From Paenibacillus sp. N3.4 (GTDB lineage Bacteria > Bacillota > Bacilli > Paenibacillales > NBRC-103111), in the NCBI RefSeq assembly GCF_008017805.1, contig NZ_VRTT01000001.1, forward strand, positions 62,001 to 126,000: DNA of 64,000 bases. The letters run 5' to 3'. This document shows, piece after piece, positions 9,939 to 18,470 of this stretch; position 1 is the stretch's first letter; every line of letters starts with the position of its first letter. The notes below the pieces were generated by a model, which saw only the letters and a list, made by a program, of their open reading frames with translations, ran no database searches and was not told where the DNA came from. Position numbers and translations under genes: made by a program.

Positions 9939-10892
9939 TTATGATTTTCTGCTTAAGCGCACGCGCGGATCCACCACGCCATAAAGCAAATCGACCAATA
10001 AGTTAATCAATACAAACGAAGCGGCGCTCAAGAGCACAACGCCTTGAATCACGGCAAAATCCCGTTGGCTGATCGCTTGAATGAGCAATTGGCCAATCCC
10101 TGGGATGTTGAATACCGTCTCGGTCACAACCGCTCCGGCAATCAATCCGCCGAAGGACTGCCCGATGACGGTCAAAATCGGAATAAACGCGTTTCTTAAA
10201 GCGTGTTTATAAATAAGAACGATCTCTTTCACGCCTTTGGCATGGGCTGTTTTCATATAGTTCATACTCAATACATCCAGCATGGACGATCGGGTCATCC
10301 GAGCGATAAAAGCGGCTTGGATCACCCCTAACGCGATAGCAGGAAGAATAAGATATTTGAAGTACGTCCACATTCCACTGCTTAGCGGCCGGTATCCGGC
10401 CACGGGCAGCCAACCCAGCTTTACGGCAAAGAGCAAAGATAACAGCAAAGCCAGAAGGAAAATGGGCAAGGAAATGCCGAGCAGGCAAATGGTCATAAAC
10501 GTTTGATCCAGGGCTGTCCCTCGCTTTCTGGCCGCTGCAATCCCCATCGGAATCGCAATTAGAATGGAAATGCCCTGGGCGAGTATAGCTAAGGAAAGTG
10601 TGGGTCCGATATGATCTACAAACAGTGTTAATACAGGCTGCTTCAAAAAAATAGACGTGCCCAAGTCCCCTTTCAGGAGGCCCGTAAACCAAATAAAGAA
10701 TTGTTCCAATAGCGGACGGTCAAGACCAAGGTCATGATGCAGTTGCGCAACCATATCAGGGCTTGCATCCTGCCCCAGCATCACAGCCGCAGGATCGCCC
10801 GGCGTCAAATGGATGATCAAAAAAACAATACTAGCCACGATCAGCATGACCGGGAACAGGGAAAGAAGTCGACCCAGAATATATGCTTTCAA
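9939..10892 (-). CDS. Peptide ABC transporter permease, DppB/OppB type
   Basis: 317 residues with six predicted helices, the LTPGDPAAVMLG motif after the first helix and a coupling loop near residues 215-240 (AHAKGVKEIVLIYKHALRNAFIP). The terminal VVDPRVRLS is typical. The start is TTG seven bases after GGGGG. Second gene of the transporter after the binding protein. Confidence 0.94.
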   Translation of the reverse strand: MKAYILGRLLSLFPVMLIVASIVFLIIHLTPGDPAAVMLGQDASPDMVAQLHHDLGLDRPLLEQFFIWFTGLLKGDLGTSIFLKQPVLTLFVDHIGPTLSLAILAQGISILIAIPMGIAAARKRGTALDQTFMTICLLGISLPIFLLALLLSLLFAVKLGWLPVAGYRPLSSGMWTYFKYLILPAIALGVIQAAFIARMTRSSMLDVLSMNYMKTAHAKGVKEIVLIYKHALRNAFIPILTVIGQSFGGLIAGAVVTETVFNIPGIGQLLIQAISQRDFAVIQGVVLLSAASFVLINLLVDLLYGVVDPRVRLSRKS

Positions 10893-10917
10893 ACGGATTC
10901 CCCCTTTCTTATGACCG

Positions 10918-10950
10918 CCTGCTTCATGTCTTATAACGACATGAAGCAGG
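10918..10950 (-). terminator. Strong stem-loop after the binding-protein gene
   Basis: Perfect 13-bp inverted repeat CCTGCTTCATGTC / GACATGAAGCAGG with a 7-nt loop and no T tract. It lies between the binding-protein stop and the first permease. Most likely an mRNA-stabilising or attenuating hairpin that keeps binding protein in excess. Confidence 0.65.
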
Positions 10951-10964
10951 GCAATCGTTTGATA

Positions 10965-12569
10965 TTATTTTGTGATGGAAGTGTTCCAGAAGATCGAACA
11001 GATGAAATTTTTGTAACCTTTTACCTTATTCGAAGTAGCGTCAACCTGCATAGAATAACCTGTCGAGACAACTGGAACTTCATCCCAGAATACTTTTTGC
11101 AATTCCGCAAAAGTGGCTTTCACTTCTGCTTGGGAAGTCGAAGCTTTAATCTTCGTCAAGAGTTTGTCGATTTCGGGGCTGTTCGTCCAACCGGGCCAAT
11201 TCGTCTTTGAATCCAAAAACGGATATTGTAGCGGGGTGGATTGTGATGGGAAAGTGGTAAAGAACATCTCCCATTGATCCGGTTTGCTACGACGATCGAG
11301 CAGCGTAGACCAATCCATGACAGCAAGCTTGACCTTCATACCAATTTCCTGAAGCTGTTGCTGCACCGCAATCGCCGCATTATAGCCGGGTAGCCAATCC
11401 TTAGATGCAAGGATCCGCACTTCTTCCCCATTATATCCGGCTTCCTTCAGCAGTTGCTTCGCTTGCCCAAGATCATGCTTTTCATAGATCTCTTTGCCTG
11501 CATCCGAATACCAGGCGGATTGTTCTCTTTGCATCAAGCCGGGATCAAGTCGGAAAAAATCAGGACCTGTATAGACAGCCGTCATAATCGCCTTTTTGTC
11601 TAGCGCCATATTCACCGCTTGCCGCGCTTTGACGTTTGCAAACAATCCTTGTTTCTTATTAAAAACTAAGGTTGTGATTCCGGTTGAATACTTGATCTGG
11701 ACTACATTTTTTGCATTATCAATTTGAGGGAGCGCGTCAAAATTAACATATGGAACAACGTCGTATTCTCCGCTGACCAAGCCATTAATGGCCGTGGAAC
11801 TATCCTTGACACTATAGAAATACAATTCATCAACAAGAGCTTCCTTCTTACCTGACAATCCGTCGGCAGGAGTCGAAAGCGGCTGATACTCCTTAAATTT
11901 CGTGAATAGCATGTACTCGTTCGGCTTGAACTCCTTAAATTGGAACGGGCCGGTTCCAATGTACTCCTTGACTCCCGTTGCATCCGCGCCTGCAATGATC
12001 TCTTTTGGCATAATTGCGGGAAATTGTGTAGGATTGGCGATATCATACATCAGAATGTACGAGGGAGACTCGACATGAAGCACAACCGAGTAGTCGTCTT
12101 TTGCTTCCCAGGTCGAATTTCCAAGATCGGCTTTCGCAGTAGAGGAGGTTTTCTGCCATTTCTGCATTGAGGCGACAACATCCTCCGCCTTCATCTCTTT
12201 GCCGTTATGGAACTTGACCCCTTGTCTTAATGCAAAAGTAATCGTTTTACCATCTTTACTGATGTCATATGACTGCGCGAGATTAGGTACCACTTCATAT
12301 TTGGAGTTGAGCGTAACGAGAGTTTCAAAAATTTGTATCGCAAGCTGAGCCGTGTAACCGGAAGTAGACATATGTGGGTCAAGCGTTGTCGGTATACTAG
12401 GGTATGCGATTTTTAATGTTCCGCCGGATGCTCCAGTAGAAGTTTGCCCATTGCTGTACGTTGCCGTATTTGTCGCTTTCGATGGATCATTTGGCGTTGA
12501 ACTGCAACCGCTCAAAGCAAATACAAACATAGTGACAAGTAAAACAATAATTGTAGATTTTGTTTTCAA
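10965..12569 (-). CDS. Peptide-binding lipoprotein, SBP family 5 (DppA/OppA type)
   Basis: 534-residue exported lipoprotein: basic start, hydrophobic stretch and lipobox ALSGC, then a Ser/Thr-rich linker and the family-5 domain (TLDPHMSTSGYTAQLAIQIFETLV, FALRQGVKFHNGKEMKAEDVV). It delivers peptides to the two permeases encoded just downstream. Exact peptide preference cannot be read from sequence; the dipeptidase immediately upstream suggests dipeptides. Confidence 0.93.
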   Translation of the reverse strand: MKTKSTIIVLLVTMFVFALSGCSSTPNDPSKATNTATYSNGQTSTGASGGTLKIAYPSIPTTLDPHMSTSGYTAQLAIQIFETLVTLNSKYEVVPNLAQSYDISKDGKTITFALRQGVKFHNGKEMKAEDVVASMQKWQKTSSTAKADLGNSTWEAKDDYSVVLHVESPSYILMYDIANPTQFPAIMPKEIIAGADATGVKEYIGTGPFQFKEFKPNEYMLFTKFKEYQPLSTPADGLSGKKEALVDELYFYSVKDSSTAINGLVSGEYDVVPYVNFDALPQIDNAKNVVQIKYSTGITTLVFNKKQGLFANVKARQAVNMALDKKAIMTAVYTGPDFFRLDPGLMQREQSAWYSDAGKEIYEKHDLGQAKQLLKEAGYNGEEVRILASKDWLPGYNAAIAVQQQLQEIGMKVKLAVMDWSTLLDRRSKPDQWEMFFTTFPSQSTPLQYPFLDSKTNWPGWTNSPEIDKLLTKIKASTSQAEVKATFAELQKVFWDEVPVVSTGYSMQVDATSNKVKGYKNFICSIFWNTSITK

Positions 12570-12697
12570 TTTCTTTTCCCCCTCGGAAATTAGCGCATTC
12601 CCATCACCTACTGATTTCCTAAAGCAGACATACCTTCATCACGCCAGGCAATTTTCCCACTCAGATCCGCCGATAAATCATCCCGGCAACATTTAAC

Positions 12698-13702
12698 TCA
12701 AGCCCCCCAAACCGCCCGATAGACGCGTACCCAATTGTCGCCAAGAATTTTACGAACGTCTTCTTCCTTATAACCACGCTCAAGTAGCCGTGCGGTCAGT
12801 TTTGGATAGCCCGTCGGTGTCTCCATCCCAGTCGGATAGTAGTAGGGTGGTGGTGAGTAGCTCTTGGGTGTCCAAGCGCCAAAATCGACAAACGACTTGT
12901 ACATGGCCTCTACCACGGCAAGAGGCGTGATCGGATCCATGCCGGTGAAGTAATCAATGCCAAGCCCAACGTGATCTATGCCGACGAGTTCAACCATGTA
13001 ATCGATATGCGCAATGAAATCGTCAAGGCTCGGCCTGTGCGAAGAAGATACGAAATTGGGGAAGCCGACCGCACCTACAAGTCCGCCCGTTGCGGCGATA
13101 GCTTTGATCTGGTCATCCTGGATGTTGCGTGGAGATGGATGTACGGCCCGCGGATTGGCGTGCGAAAACACCACGGGCGCGGAAGAGGCCTCAATCGCCT
13201 CCATCGTAGTCCGATAGCCTGTATGCGAGCAATCGACGATCACTCGGGCGCGGTTCATGCGCTCAATGAGCTTCAACCCGAAGCGGCTGAGACCCGCATC
13301 GGTCCGCTCCTCGCAGCCGTCGCCAACCCGATTCTTCACGTTGTAGGCGAGTTGGATAATACCGACTCCAAGTTCTTTGTAAGCATCCACGAGGTCTAGG
13401 CTGTCCTCGATCGGCCCTGTGCCTTGAAAATGAAAAAGGATGCCGAGCTTGCCCGAAGCTTTCGCTGCGCCGATGTCGGCCGCTCTCTTAATAAGAACGA
13501 GGTCGTCTCGGCCATTGATCAAGTTGATCCACTTGCCAATCGTGCGCAGCGTCGCAGCCGCACCATCGATTAAACCGACCGTCGGCGCAACTACTGTGCA
13601 GCCGCCTTGCCGATATAGTTCAAGATGAGCAGGATCGTCCAAAAGCGGACACACGGCATCAATTACAATTGCGTCTTGATGAATTTGTTGGACATCATTC
13701 AT
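12698..13702 (-). CDS. Membrane dipeptidase family (M19, renal dipeptidase-like)
   Basis: Amidohydrolase-fold dipeptidase of about 334 residues. Known M19 enzymes cleave dipeptides, including those with a C-terminal D-residue. Visible family blocks are VIVDCSHTGYRTTMEAI, SHANPRAVHPSPRNI and HVGLGIDYFTGM. The first metal pair, normally HxD after the opening strand, is replaced here by VIDAVCP. This is a divergent subgroup, so activity on ordinary dipeptides is not guaranteed. ATG at 13702 is preceded by AGGAGG. It lies first in the transporter operon. Confidence 0.85.
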   Translation of the reverse strand: MNDVQQIHQDAIVIDAVCPLLDDPAHLELYRQGGCTVVAPTVGLIDGAAATLRTIGKWINLINGRDDLVLIKRAADIGAAKASGKLGILFHFQGTGPIEDSLDLVDAYKELGVGIIQLAYNVKNRVGDGCEERTDAGLSRFGLKLIERMNRARVIVDCSHTGYRTTMEAIEASSAPVVFSHANPRAVHPSPRNIQDDQIKAIAATGGLVGAVGFPNFVSSSHRPSLDDFIAHIDYMVELVGIDHVGLGIDYFTGMDPITPLAVVEAMYKSFVDFGAWTPKSYSPPPYYYPTGMETPTGYPKLTARLLERGYKEEDVRKILGDNWVRVYRAVWGA

Positions 13703-13758
13703 TGGGTTATTTCCTCCTATGAAACACATTTGGATGAAGCAGAATCAAACTCTCCAAT

Positions 13759-13772
13759 ATAAAGCGCTTTCA
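13759..13772. promoter_or_regulatory. cre-like site upstream of the dipeptidase operon
   Basis: ATAAAGCGCTTTCA matches the cre consensus except for T at position 2. It lies 57 bp upstream of the dipeptidase start, a position where CcpA would block transcription. Similar sites precede rpiR and frlC. Confidence 0.45.
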
Positions 13773-13991
13773 ATCTATCCAACCCTCTCTTGTCGTACGC
13801 ATTCGTAAAGCGGATTTTTTCGTGTAGTAATGACGTATCAAGCATCGTGTTGACATACAGGACAGCGGAACCCTTCACCTCATTTCATTTTAAAAAGGTA
13901 TTCATAGTAGCCTTTTCTGTTAAAAACTGCTTTTGAAATTATGTAACCGTAATAGGTGCTTATTTAGCCATCCGACTCATCTCCCGATCAT

Positions 13992-14017
13992 ATGTTTGGT
14001 ACTCTTATACCAAACAT
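13992..14017. promoter_or_regulatory. 26-bp perfect palindrome, possible activator binding site
   Basis: Arms ATGTTTGGTA and TACCAAACAT around a 6-bp spacer. No T tract, so not a terminator. It lies in the gap between the dipeptidase and the sigma-54 activator gene, 57 bp on the transcribed side of the minus-strand -24/-12 element. It could bind the activator or an autoregulatory repressor; no second copy was found in the window. Confidence 0.5.
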
Positions 14018-14073
14018 TCGTTCTTTTATCTAGAGTGGCCTGAGCTAACTTGATAGCCCTAATTTTATATTAA

Positions 14074-14088
14074 GCAAATAACATGCCA
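14074..14088 (-). promoter_or_regulatory. Sigma-54 promoter (-24/-12) toward the dipeptidase-dpp operon
   Basis: On the minus strand the sequence is TGGCATG-TTAT-TTGC, followed by T. GG and GC are exactly ten bases apart and the match to TGGCACG-N4-TTGCW is near perfect. Transcription would begin near 14062 and reach the dipeptidase after a leader of about 360 bases with no convincing gene. Confidence 0.7.
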
Positions 14089-14123
14089 AACTCATTCACG
14101 TTTTTGTCTACGAGAGGTCAAGG

Positions 14124-14309
14124 ATGCTCGAAGAAGTCGTAGCAGGTACCGACACCGGGAATATCGCCCAGGTCAAACCGGTAATGATGGCAAAAAAGGT
14201 CTGCGTTGTTATCATCAATGACCCATTCGCCGGAATGCTTGTGAGAAGATTTTACACAATAACTGAGTATTCATGTATAATTTTGATACAAATTACTACA
14301 CACTTTTGA
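14124..14309 (+). pseudogene. Possible remnant of an amino-acid-synthesis (DUF1185-like) gene
   Basis: A 61-codon open frame whose first 40 residues (EEVVAGTDTGNIAQVKPV, then AKKVCVVIINDPFAG) resemble the start of the AA_synth/DUF1185 family. After LVRR the likeness ends. No good ribosome site is visible. Probably a truncated leftover just upstream of the regulator; recognition is weak. Confidence 0.35.
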
Positions 14310-14325
14310 AAAGAGGTCATTTGCA

Positions 14326-15942
14326 TTGAAGCATAAACTTCCAATTCTAGAGCAATTCATCCAAAAAGTTTCCTTACCGTACACGAAAGGCGAGCAGACA
14401 ACAAAGAAAGTCATGTCTGTTCCCATTGGCACCCCTTTGTCCGAGGTCATTCCCCTTTTTCAAGAGAGCGATACCATTACGGTAACCGATGTGAATGGCG
14501 AACCTGTTGGGTACGTAGATCAAACCGATGTTCTTCAGACAGTCTTTCAAACATTTCAGTATTTGGAAGCGTACTTCTCAACCCTGATTGATACGTTGGA
14601 TTTATCAGTTTCTTTGATTGATGAAAATGCCAAGGTAGTCGTGTGGTCGGAAGGGGCGGAGAAAACTTTTTCCAACAAATCAAAGGATATGCTGGGGAAA
14701 CCGATTACTGACTTTTTTACGAGCGAAAAATTAGCCATGCTGAAAACGCTACAAACAGGCGAAGCGGTTTATCGAAAGCAACATCAGCCTCGTGAAGATC
14801 TGTTCGTTGTGATTAACACCAACCCTATTCGCCTCAACGGAAACATCATCGGGTCGGTCGCGGCCGAAACCGATATGACCAGCCAAGTCCGCTTAAATCA
14901 GGAATTGTATGCGGCAACACAAAAAGTGCATTACTTGCAACAGAAGATGGAAAAATTAAACCCTGATTCTGACCCGTACCATCAAATTAAAGGGACGAGC
15001 AAGGCGATAACTCATCTCAAAAATATGATCAACATGCTGGCTCAAACGAAAACTACGGTGCTCATTTTAGGTGAAAGCGGAGTAGGCAAAGAATTGTTTG
15101 CAAGAGCCGTCCACAACATCAGAGAAGACAAAGACGCTCCTTTCATTGAAATCAACTGTGGTGCGATTCCCCCTTCTTTATTTGAAAGCGAGCTATTCGG
15201 TTATGAAAAGGGAGCCTTCTCAGGAGCCGATCAAAAAGGTAAAAAAGGCATGATCGAGCTGGCCCGCGACGGGACGCTGTTCTTGGATGAAATTGGAGAA
15301 ATGCCCCTTGACATGCAAGTGAAGCTACTCCGTGTTCTGCAAGAAAAGGCCTATTATTCAGTAGGCGGAACGAAAAAAATAGAAGCGGATTTCCGGGTAG
15401 TCGCGGCCACCAACCGGGATTTGGAAGCTCTCATTGCGCAAGGTAAGTTTCGCGAAGATCTGTATTACCGCTTAAATGTGTTCAGTCTCCATATTCCGCC
15501 GCTTCGAGAAAGAAAAGAAGAAATTGTTGACCTTTTTCAGTTCTTTTTATTCGAGTTTTCCATCCAATATAATCGCCCGATACAAAGCATATCCTCTAAC
15601 CTCATACACCATTTGTTGGAATACCACTGGCCGGGCAATATACGCGAATTGCGAAATATGACGGAGCGGCTGGCCGTTTTTGCTGTAGAGGGAAAAATCA
15701 ATGAAGAGTACCTGCCCTTCTCGCTGTCGTCCAAGCCCGAGATCATTCCCGAAGTCACTCCAACTCCCTTTCGTTCGGAGGTGCAGTCTCTATGGGAGGA
15801 ACGGGATCAACATGATCGAAAAATGATCCTGCATGCGCTGAGCATGGAGAAAGGCAACAAACTGGCGGCAGCGAAAAGGCTGGGCATCTCCCGTAAAACG
15901 CTGTACAACAAAATGAATCGGCTGAATATACCGATGGCTTAG
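14326..15942 (+). CDS. Sigma-54-dependent activator (CBS-PAS-AAA+-Fis), PrdR-like
   Basis: 538-residue enhancer-binding protein. Residues about 30-75 look like a CBS segment (PLSEVIPLF...GEPVGYVDQTDVL) and about 90-190 a PAS domain. A short coiled region is followed by the AAA+ domain with Walker A GESGVGKE, the sigma-54 contact loop GAFSGA (usual GAFTGA), Walker B LFLDEIGE and an arginine-finger region. The C-terminus is a Fis-type helix-turn-helix (NKLAAAKRLGISRKTLYNKM). The start is TTG behind GAGGT. The layout matches PrdR of proline-fermenting clostridia. It probably senses a small ligand and drives the three nearby -24/-12 promoters. Confidence 0.93.
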   Translation: MKHKLPILEQFIQKVSLPYTKGEQTTKKVMSVPIGTPLSEVIPLFQESDTITVTDVNGEPVGYVDQTDVLQTVFQTFQYLEAYFSTLIDTLDLSVSLIDENAKVVVWSEGAEKTFSNKSKDMLGKPITDFFTSEKLAMLKTLQTGEAVYRKQHQPREDLFVVINTNPIRLNGNIIGSVAAETDMTSQVRLNQELYAATQKVHYLQQKMEKLNPDSDPYHQIKGTSKAITHLKNMINMLAQTKTTVLILGESGVGKELFARAVHNIREDKDAPFIEINCGAIPPSLFESELFGYEKGAFSGADQKGKKGMIELARDGTLFLDEIGEMPLDMQVKLLRVLQEKAYYSVGGTKKIEADFRVVAATNRDLEALIAQGKFREDLYYRLNVFSLHIPPLRERKEEIVDLFQFFLFEFSIQYNRPIQSISSNLIHHLLEYHWPGNIRELRNMTERLAVFAVEGKINEEYLPFSLSSKPEIIPEVTPTPFRSEVQSLWEERDQHDRKMILHALSMEKGNKLAAAKRLGISRKTLYNKMNRLNIPMA

Positions 15943-16928
15943 AAGTTGATGCGCTGACCGATTCCCAGCTCCAGCGCACGGTCGTAAATTGCTTTGGCCA
16001 CGACAACGTCCATCGCCGCCAAACCAACTGATTTGAAAATCGTCAACTCATCGGCACTCTCACGTCCCGGCTTAGTACCGGCAATGATTTCACCCAATTC
16101 GGAAGTGATGCGTTCTGCTGTAAACAATCCCTGCCGCAGCGGAATGACAACGTCTCCTGTCTCTTCCAGCACCGCTGCTTTGGACTCTACAACAACCTTG
16201 TCGGCGCGGATCATGACATCCGCAGGGACTTCCTGCATGGTCGGCCTGAATGCACCGATGGAGCTGAGGTGCATGCCTTTGACCACAGAATCCGCCAAAA
16301 AGACAGGTGTGTTGGAGGTAGTGGCGGTAACGACAATATCTGCGCCATATATGGCATCATCCGGATTATCCAGCACTTCGATATCTGGCGCCTCCGACCC
16401 GTAACGCTGTTTCAGTTCTGCCGCCAGATCAAGGGCTTTTACTCTGGTTCGATTAAATAGGCGAAGCTTTTCAATCGGACGAACAGTTCGAATCGCATCA
16501 ATAAGACCAGGTGCCTGCGCACCCGTCCCAATCATGGTCATCACCCTCGCGTCTTCTCTGGCCAAGTACTTTGCAGCCACGCCCGATGCTGCTCCAGTAC
16601 GAATCACTGTCAAATAAGAAGCATCCATCAAAGCAAGCGGTTCGCCAGTCTCCGTGTCGGCGAGGATCATCATCCCGTAAATGGTCTTCTTGCCTAACAA
16701 CTGGTTGTGAGGGAATACGGAAACGAATTTGACGCCCAGACTGTTCGCTTGCTCTACGTAAGACGGCATGAACAGGGAGACTGCCTCGTGCTTTACCACA
16801 GGAATGTGTACACGAACCGGTGTTACGGTTTTTTGCCCGGAATAGGATGAGAGCGCAAGTGATACGCTATCCAGTACTTCAGGCATGGTAATAGCGCGTT
16901 TCTGATCTTCGATACCGAGTATTAACAT
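15939..16928 (-). CDS. Ornithine cyclodeaminase / mu-crystallin family reductase
   Basis: 329 residues with the family N-terminal dimerisation region and an NAD(P) fold marked by MTMIGTGAQAPG, then LFNRTRVKALDLAAEL. Members include ornithine cyclodeaminase, alanine dehydrogenase and reductases of pyrroline- or piperideine-2-carboxylate. The neighbouring flavin dehydrogenase would release such a cyclic or open imine, so imine reductase is the favoured role (inference). ATG follows GGAGGAAG. The stop overlaps the convergent activator gene by three bases. Probably cotranscribed with the upstream flavoprotein gene. Confidence 0.88.
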   Translation of the reverse strand: MLILGIEDQKRAITMPEVLDSVSLALSSYSGQKTVTPVRVHIPVVKHEAVSLFMPSYVEQANSLGVKFVSVFPHNQLLGKKTIYGMMILADTETGEPLALMDASYLTVIRTGAASGVAAKYLAREDARVMTMIGTGAQAPGLIDAIRTVRPIEKLRLFNRTRVKALDLAAELKQRYGSEAPDIEVLDNPDDAIYGADIVVTATTSNTPVFLADSVVKGMHLSSIGAFRPTMQEVPADVMIRADKVVVESKAAVLEETGDVVIPLRQGLFTAERITSELGEIIAGTKPGRESADELTIFKSVGLAAMDVVVAKAIYDRALELGIGQRINF

Positions 16929-16971
16929 GTTTTCTTCCTCCTGAAATGCTCTTTATTTAACAATTTTGCTT

Positions 16972-18177
16972 TCATGATGCATCATGCTGCCTGCACTCTT
17001 CTGTCTTCCTAAAGCGGTCCAGACGGAGTGGTTCTGTTGGGATAATCGTCTGTTCCTGTTCGGTGAGAAGCTCTGAAATCAGCTTACCTGTCACAGCCGC
17101 GAGACTGATGCCGTCTCCTTCGTGCCCCGCCGCAATGAAAAACCCCGGCAATGCCTCAACCTGACAGACGATCGGCAAGTGGTCTTCCGTCCAAGGCCTG
17201 AGTCCCGCATACGTGCGTATGATCGTCATATCCGCCAGCTTGGGATAAAAACGGATTGCGCGGCGGGCAATGCAACGAACGACATCCAGGTCTACTTTCG
17301 TATTGAAATTGACAAACTGACGGCTGGAGCCGACGAGGAAGTTTTGGCTCTCCGTCGGTTCAAGCACCATGGCTACTCCGTATTTTTCCGTCTCCTGATC
17401 TACTTTTCGCTTTCCTCCGAACTTGGAGAGCAGGTAGCCGAACTCCATGACGTTGCGCACCATCACCGGCATCTGTCTGGAAGCGACGATGAGGTGGCCC
17501 TTGCGCGGTACAATGGGAATCTCGATGCCGACCAACCTGCCGATTGTCGGCGCCCAGACGCCTGCTGCGTTCACCACTTTCTTGGCGGTAAATGTTCCTT
17601 CGCTCGTACCGATGCCCCATTGTCCTGTCGCGATGTCCCGATTGACTGAAGTTACTTCTGCTTTGGTTACGATCTGCGCTCCGTACCGCTCAGCTCCATC
17701 TATCAACGAATAGGACAGCATATACGAATTGATGGTGGAATCCGTGGCGCATTCCAGTCCACCGAGCAAATCATCCGCAAAGTAGGCTGACTCCTGTTTG
17801 ATGTCGGAGCGGTCCAGCATGCGGAAAGGCAAGCCAGCTTCTGTCTGCTGGCGAACCCATTTTTCTGCCGCTTCCATTTCTTCCTCTGACTCGCATACGA
17901 GGATGCTGCCCGTTCTACGGTATTCAAAGGGAATCTGTAATTCCTTGTTCAGCTCTGTCACCAATTCCTGGCTTATGAGCGACATCTGGCTATCAAATCC
18001 GAGGTCTTTGTCAATCGCCAGGATGTTTCCGTCACAACGAGAAGAAGTACCGCTGACCAAGTCTCCTCGCTCTATCACAGTAACGCTGATCCCCGCTTTT
18101 GCCGTGTAATAAGCAATTGCACTGCCGATGATACCTCCGCCGATCACGACGACTTCCGAATGGGCTCTCACATTCAT
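16972..18177 (-). CDS. FAD-dependent amino/imino-acid oxidoreductase (DAO family, beta-subunit type)
   Basis: 401-residue flavoprotein. The Rossmann motif VVVIGGGIIGSAIAYYTAKAG is at residues 9-29, then VIERGD and the SRCDGNI loop, and the C-terminal FAD-contacting segment ATRTYAGLRPWT-like (RTYAGLRPWTEDHLP) and GHEGDGISLA. This is the type that forms the catalytic beta subunit of multi-subunit proline/hydroxyproline dehydrogenases, opine oxidases and hydrogen cyanide synthase. The iron-sulfur and alpha subunits are encoded divergently. It lies behind its own -24/-12 promoter. Confidence 0.9.
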   Translation of the reverse strand: MNVRAHSEVVVIGGGIIGSAIAYYTAKAGISVTVIERGDLVSGTSSRCDGNILAIDKDLGFDSQMSLISQELVTELNKELQIPFEYRRTGSILVCESEEEMEAAEKWVRQQTEAGLPFRMLDRSDIKQESAYFADDLLGGLECATDSTINSYMLSYSLIDGAERYGAQIVTKAEVTSVNRDIATGQWGIGTSEGTFTAKKVVNAAGVWAPTIGRLVGIEIPIVPRKGHLIVASRQMPVMVRNVMEFGYLLSKFGGKRKVDQETEKYGVAMVLEPTESQNFLVGSSRQFVNFNTKVDLDVVRCIARRAIRFYPKLADMTIIRTYAGLRPWTEDHLPIVCQVEALPGFFIAAGHEGDGISLAAVTGKLISELLTEQEQTIIPTEPLRLDRFRKTEECRQHDAS

Positions 18178-18239
18178 ATCTCAAATCTCCTTGGGTTGAG
18201 TAGTTTTCCTTTATCCTATCTATTGTCAGATTAATACAA

Positions 18240-18254
18240 GCAAGAAGTATGCCA
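18240..18254 (-). promoter_or_regulatory. Sigma-54 promoter for the DAO-imine reductase pair
   Basis: Minus strand TGGCATA-CTTC-TTGC followed by T, with GG and GC ten bases apart. The predicted start near 18228 leaves a leader of about 50 bases before the ATG at 18177, which fits well. Confidence 0.72.
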
Positions 18255-18345
18255 ATCGAAATGAATGGAATGCAACGAGATATGTCAAATTTCTTTCACC
18301 TTTTTTATGCAGTATGTGTAATTGTTTAGAATATGTGTAAAAACT

Positions 18346-18375
18346 TGCACATCATCATGATGAACAAACTGTGCA
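18346..18375. promoter_or_regulatory. Dyad TGCACA-N18-TGTGCA, possible activator site
   Basis: Inverted hexamers TGCACA (18346-18351) and TGTGCA (18370-18375) flank the inner palindrome CATCATGATG. Two direct copies of TATGTGTAA lie just upstream (18313-18321, 18332-18340). All are between the divergent sigma-54 promoters, where an enhancer-binding protein would sit. Confidence 0.4.
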
Positions 18376-18416
18376 TTCTGAGCTGTTTGCTTGCTCCATT
18401 GCAAGGTTCAAAATAT

Positions 18417-18431
18417 CGGCACGATTTTTGC
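18417..18431 (+). promoter_or_regulatory. Sigma-54 promoter for the iron-sulfur/flavin genes
   Basis: CGGCACG-ATTT-TTGC followed by T; only the first base departs from TGGCACG-N4-TTGCW and the GG-N10-GC spacing is exact. The start near 18443 precedes AAGGAGG at 18455-18461 and the ATG at 18471. Confidence 0.75.
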
Positions 18432-18470
18432 TAGCTTATAGATCAGAATCATGTAAGGAGGAAATGTGTT

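Noticed and set aside
14124..14309. Treating the 61-codon frame as an intact regulatory peptide of the activator
   Set aside because: No ribosome site and the likeness to a larger family breaks off midway; a remnant is simpler.
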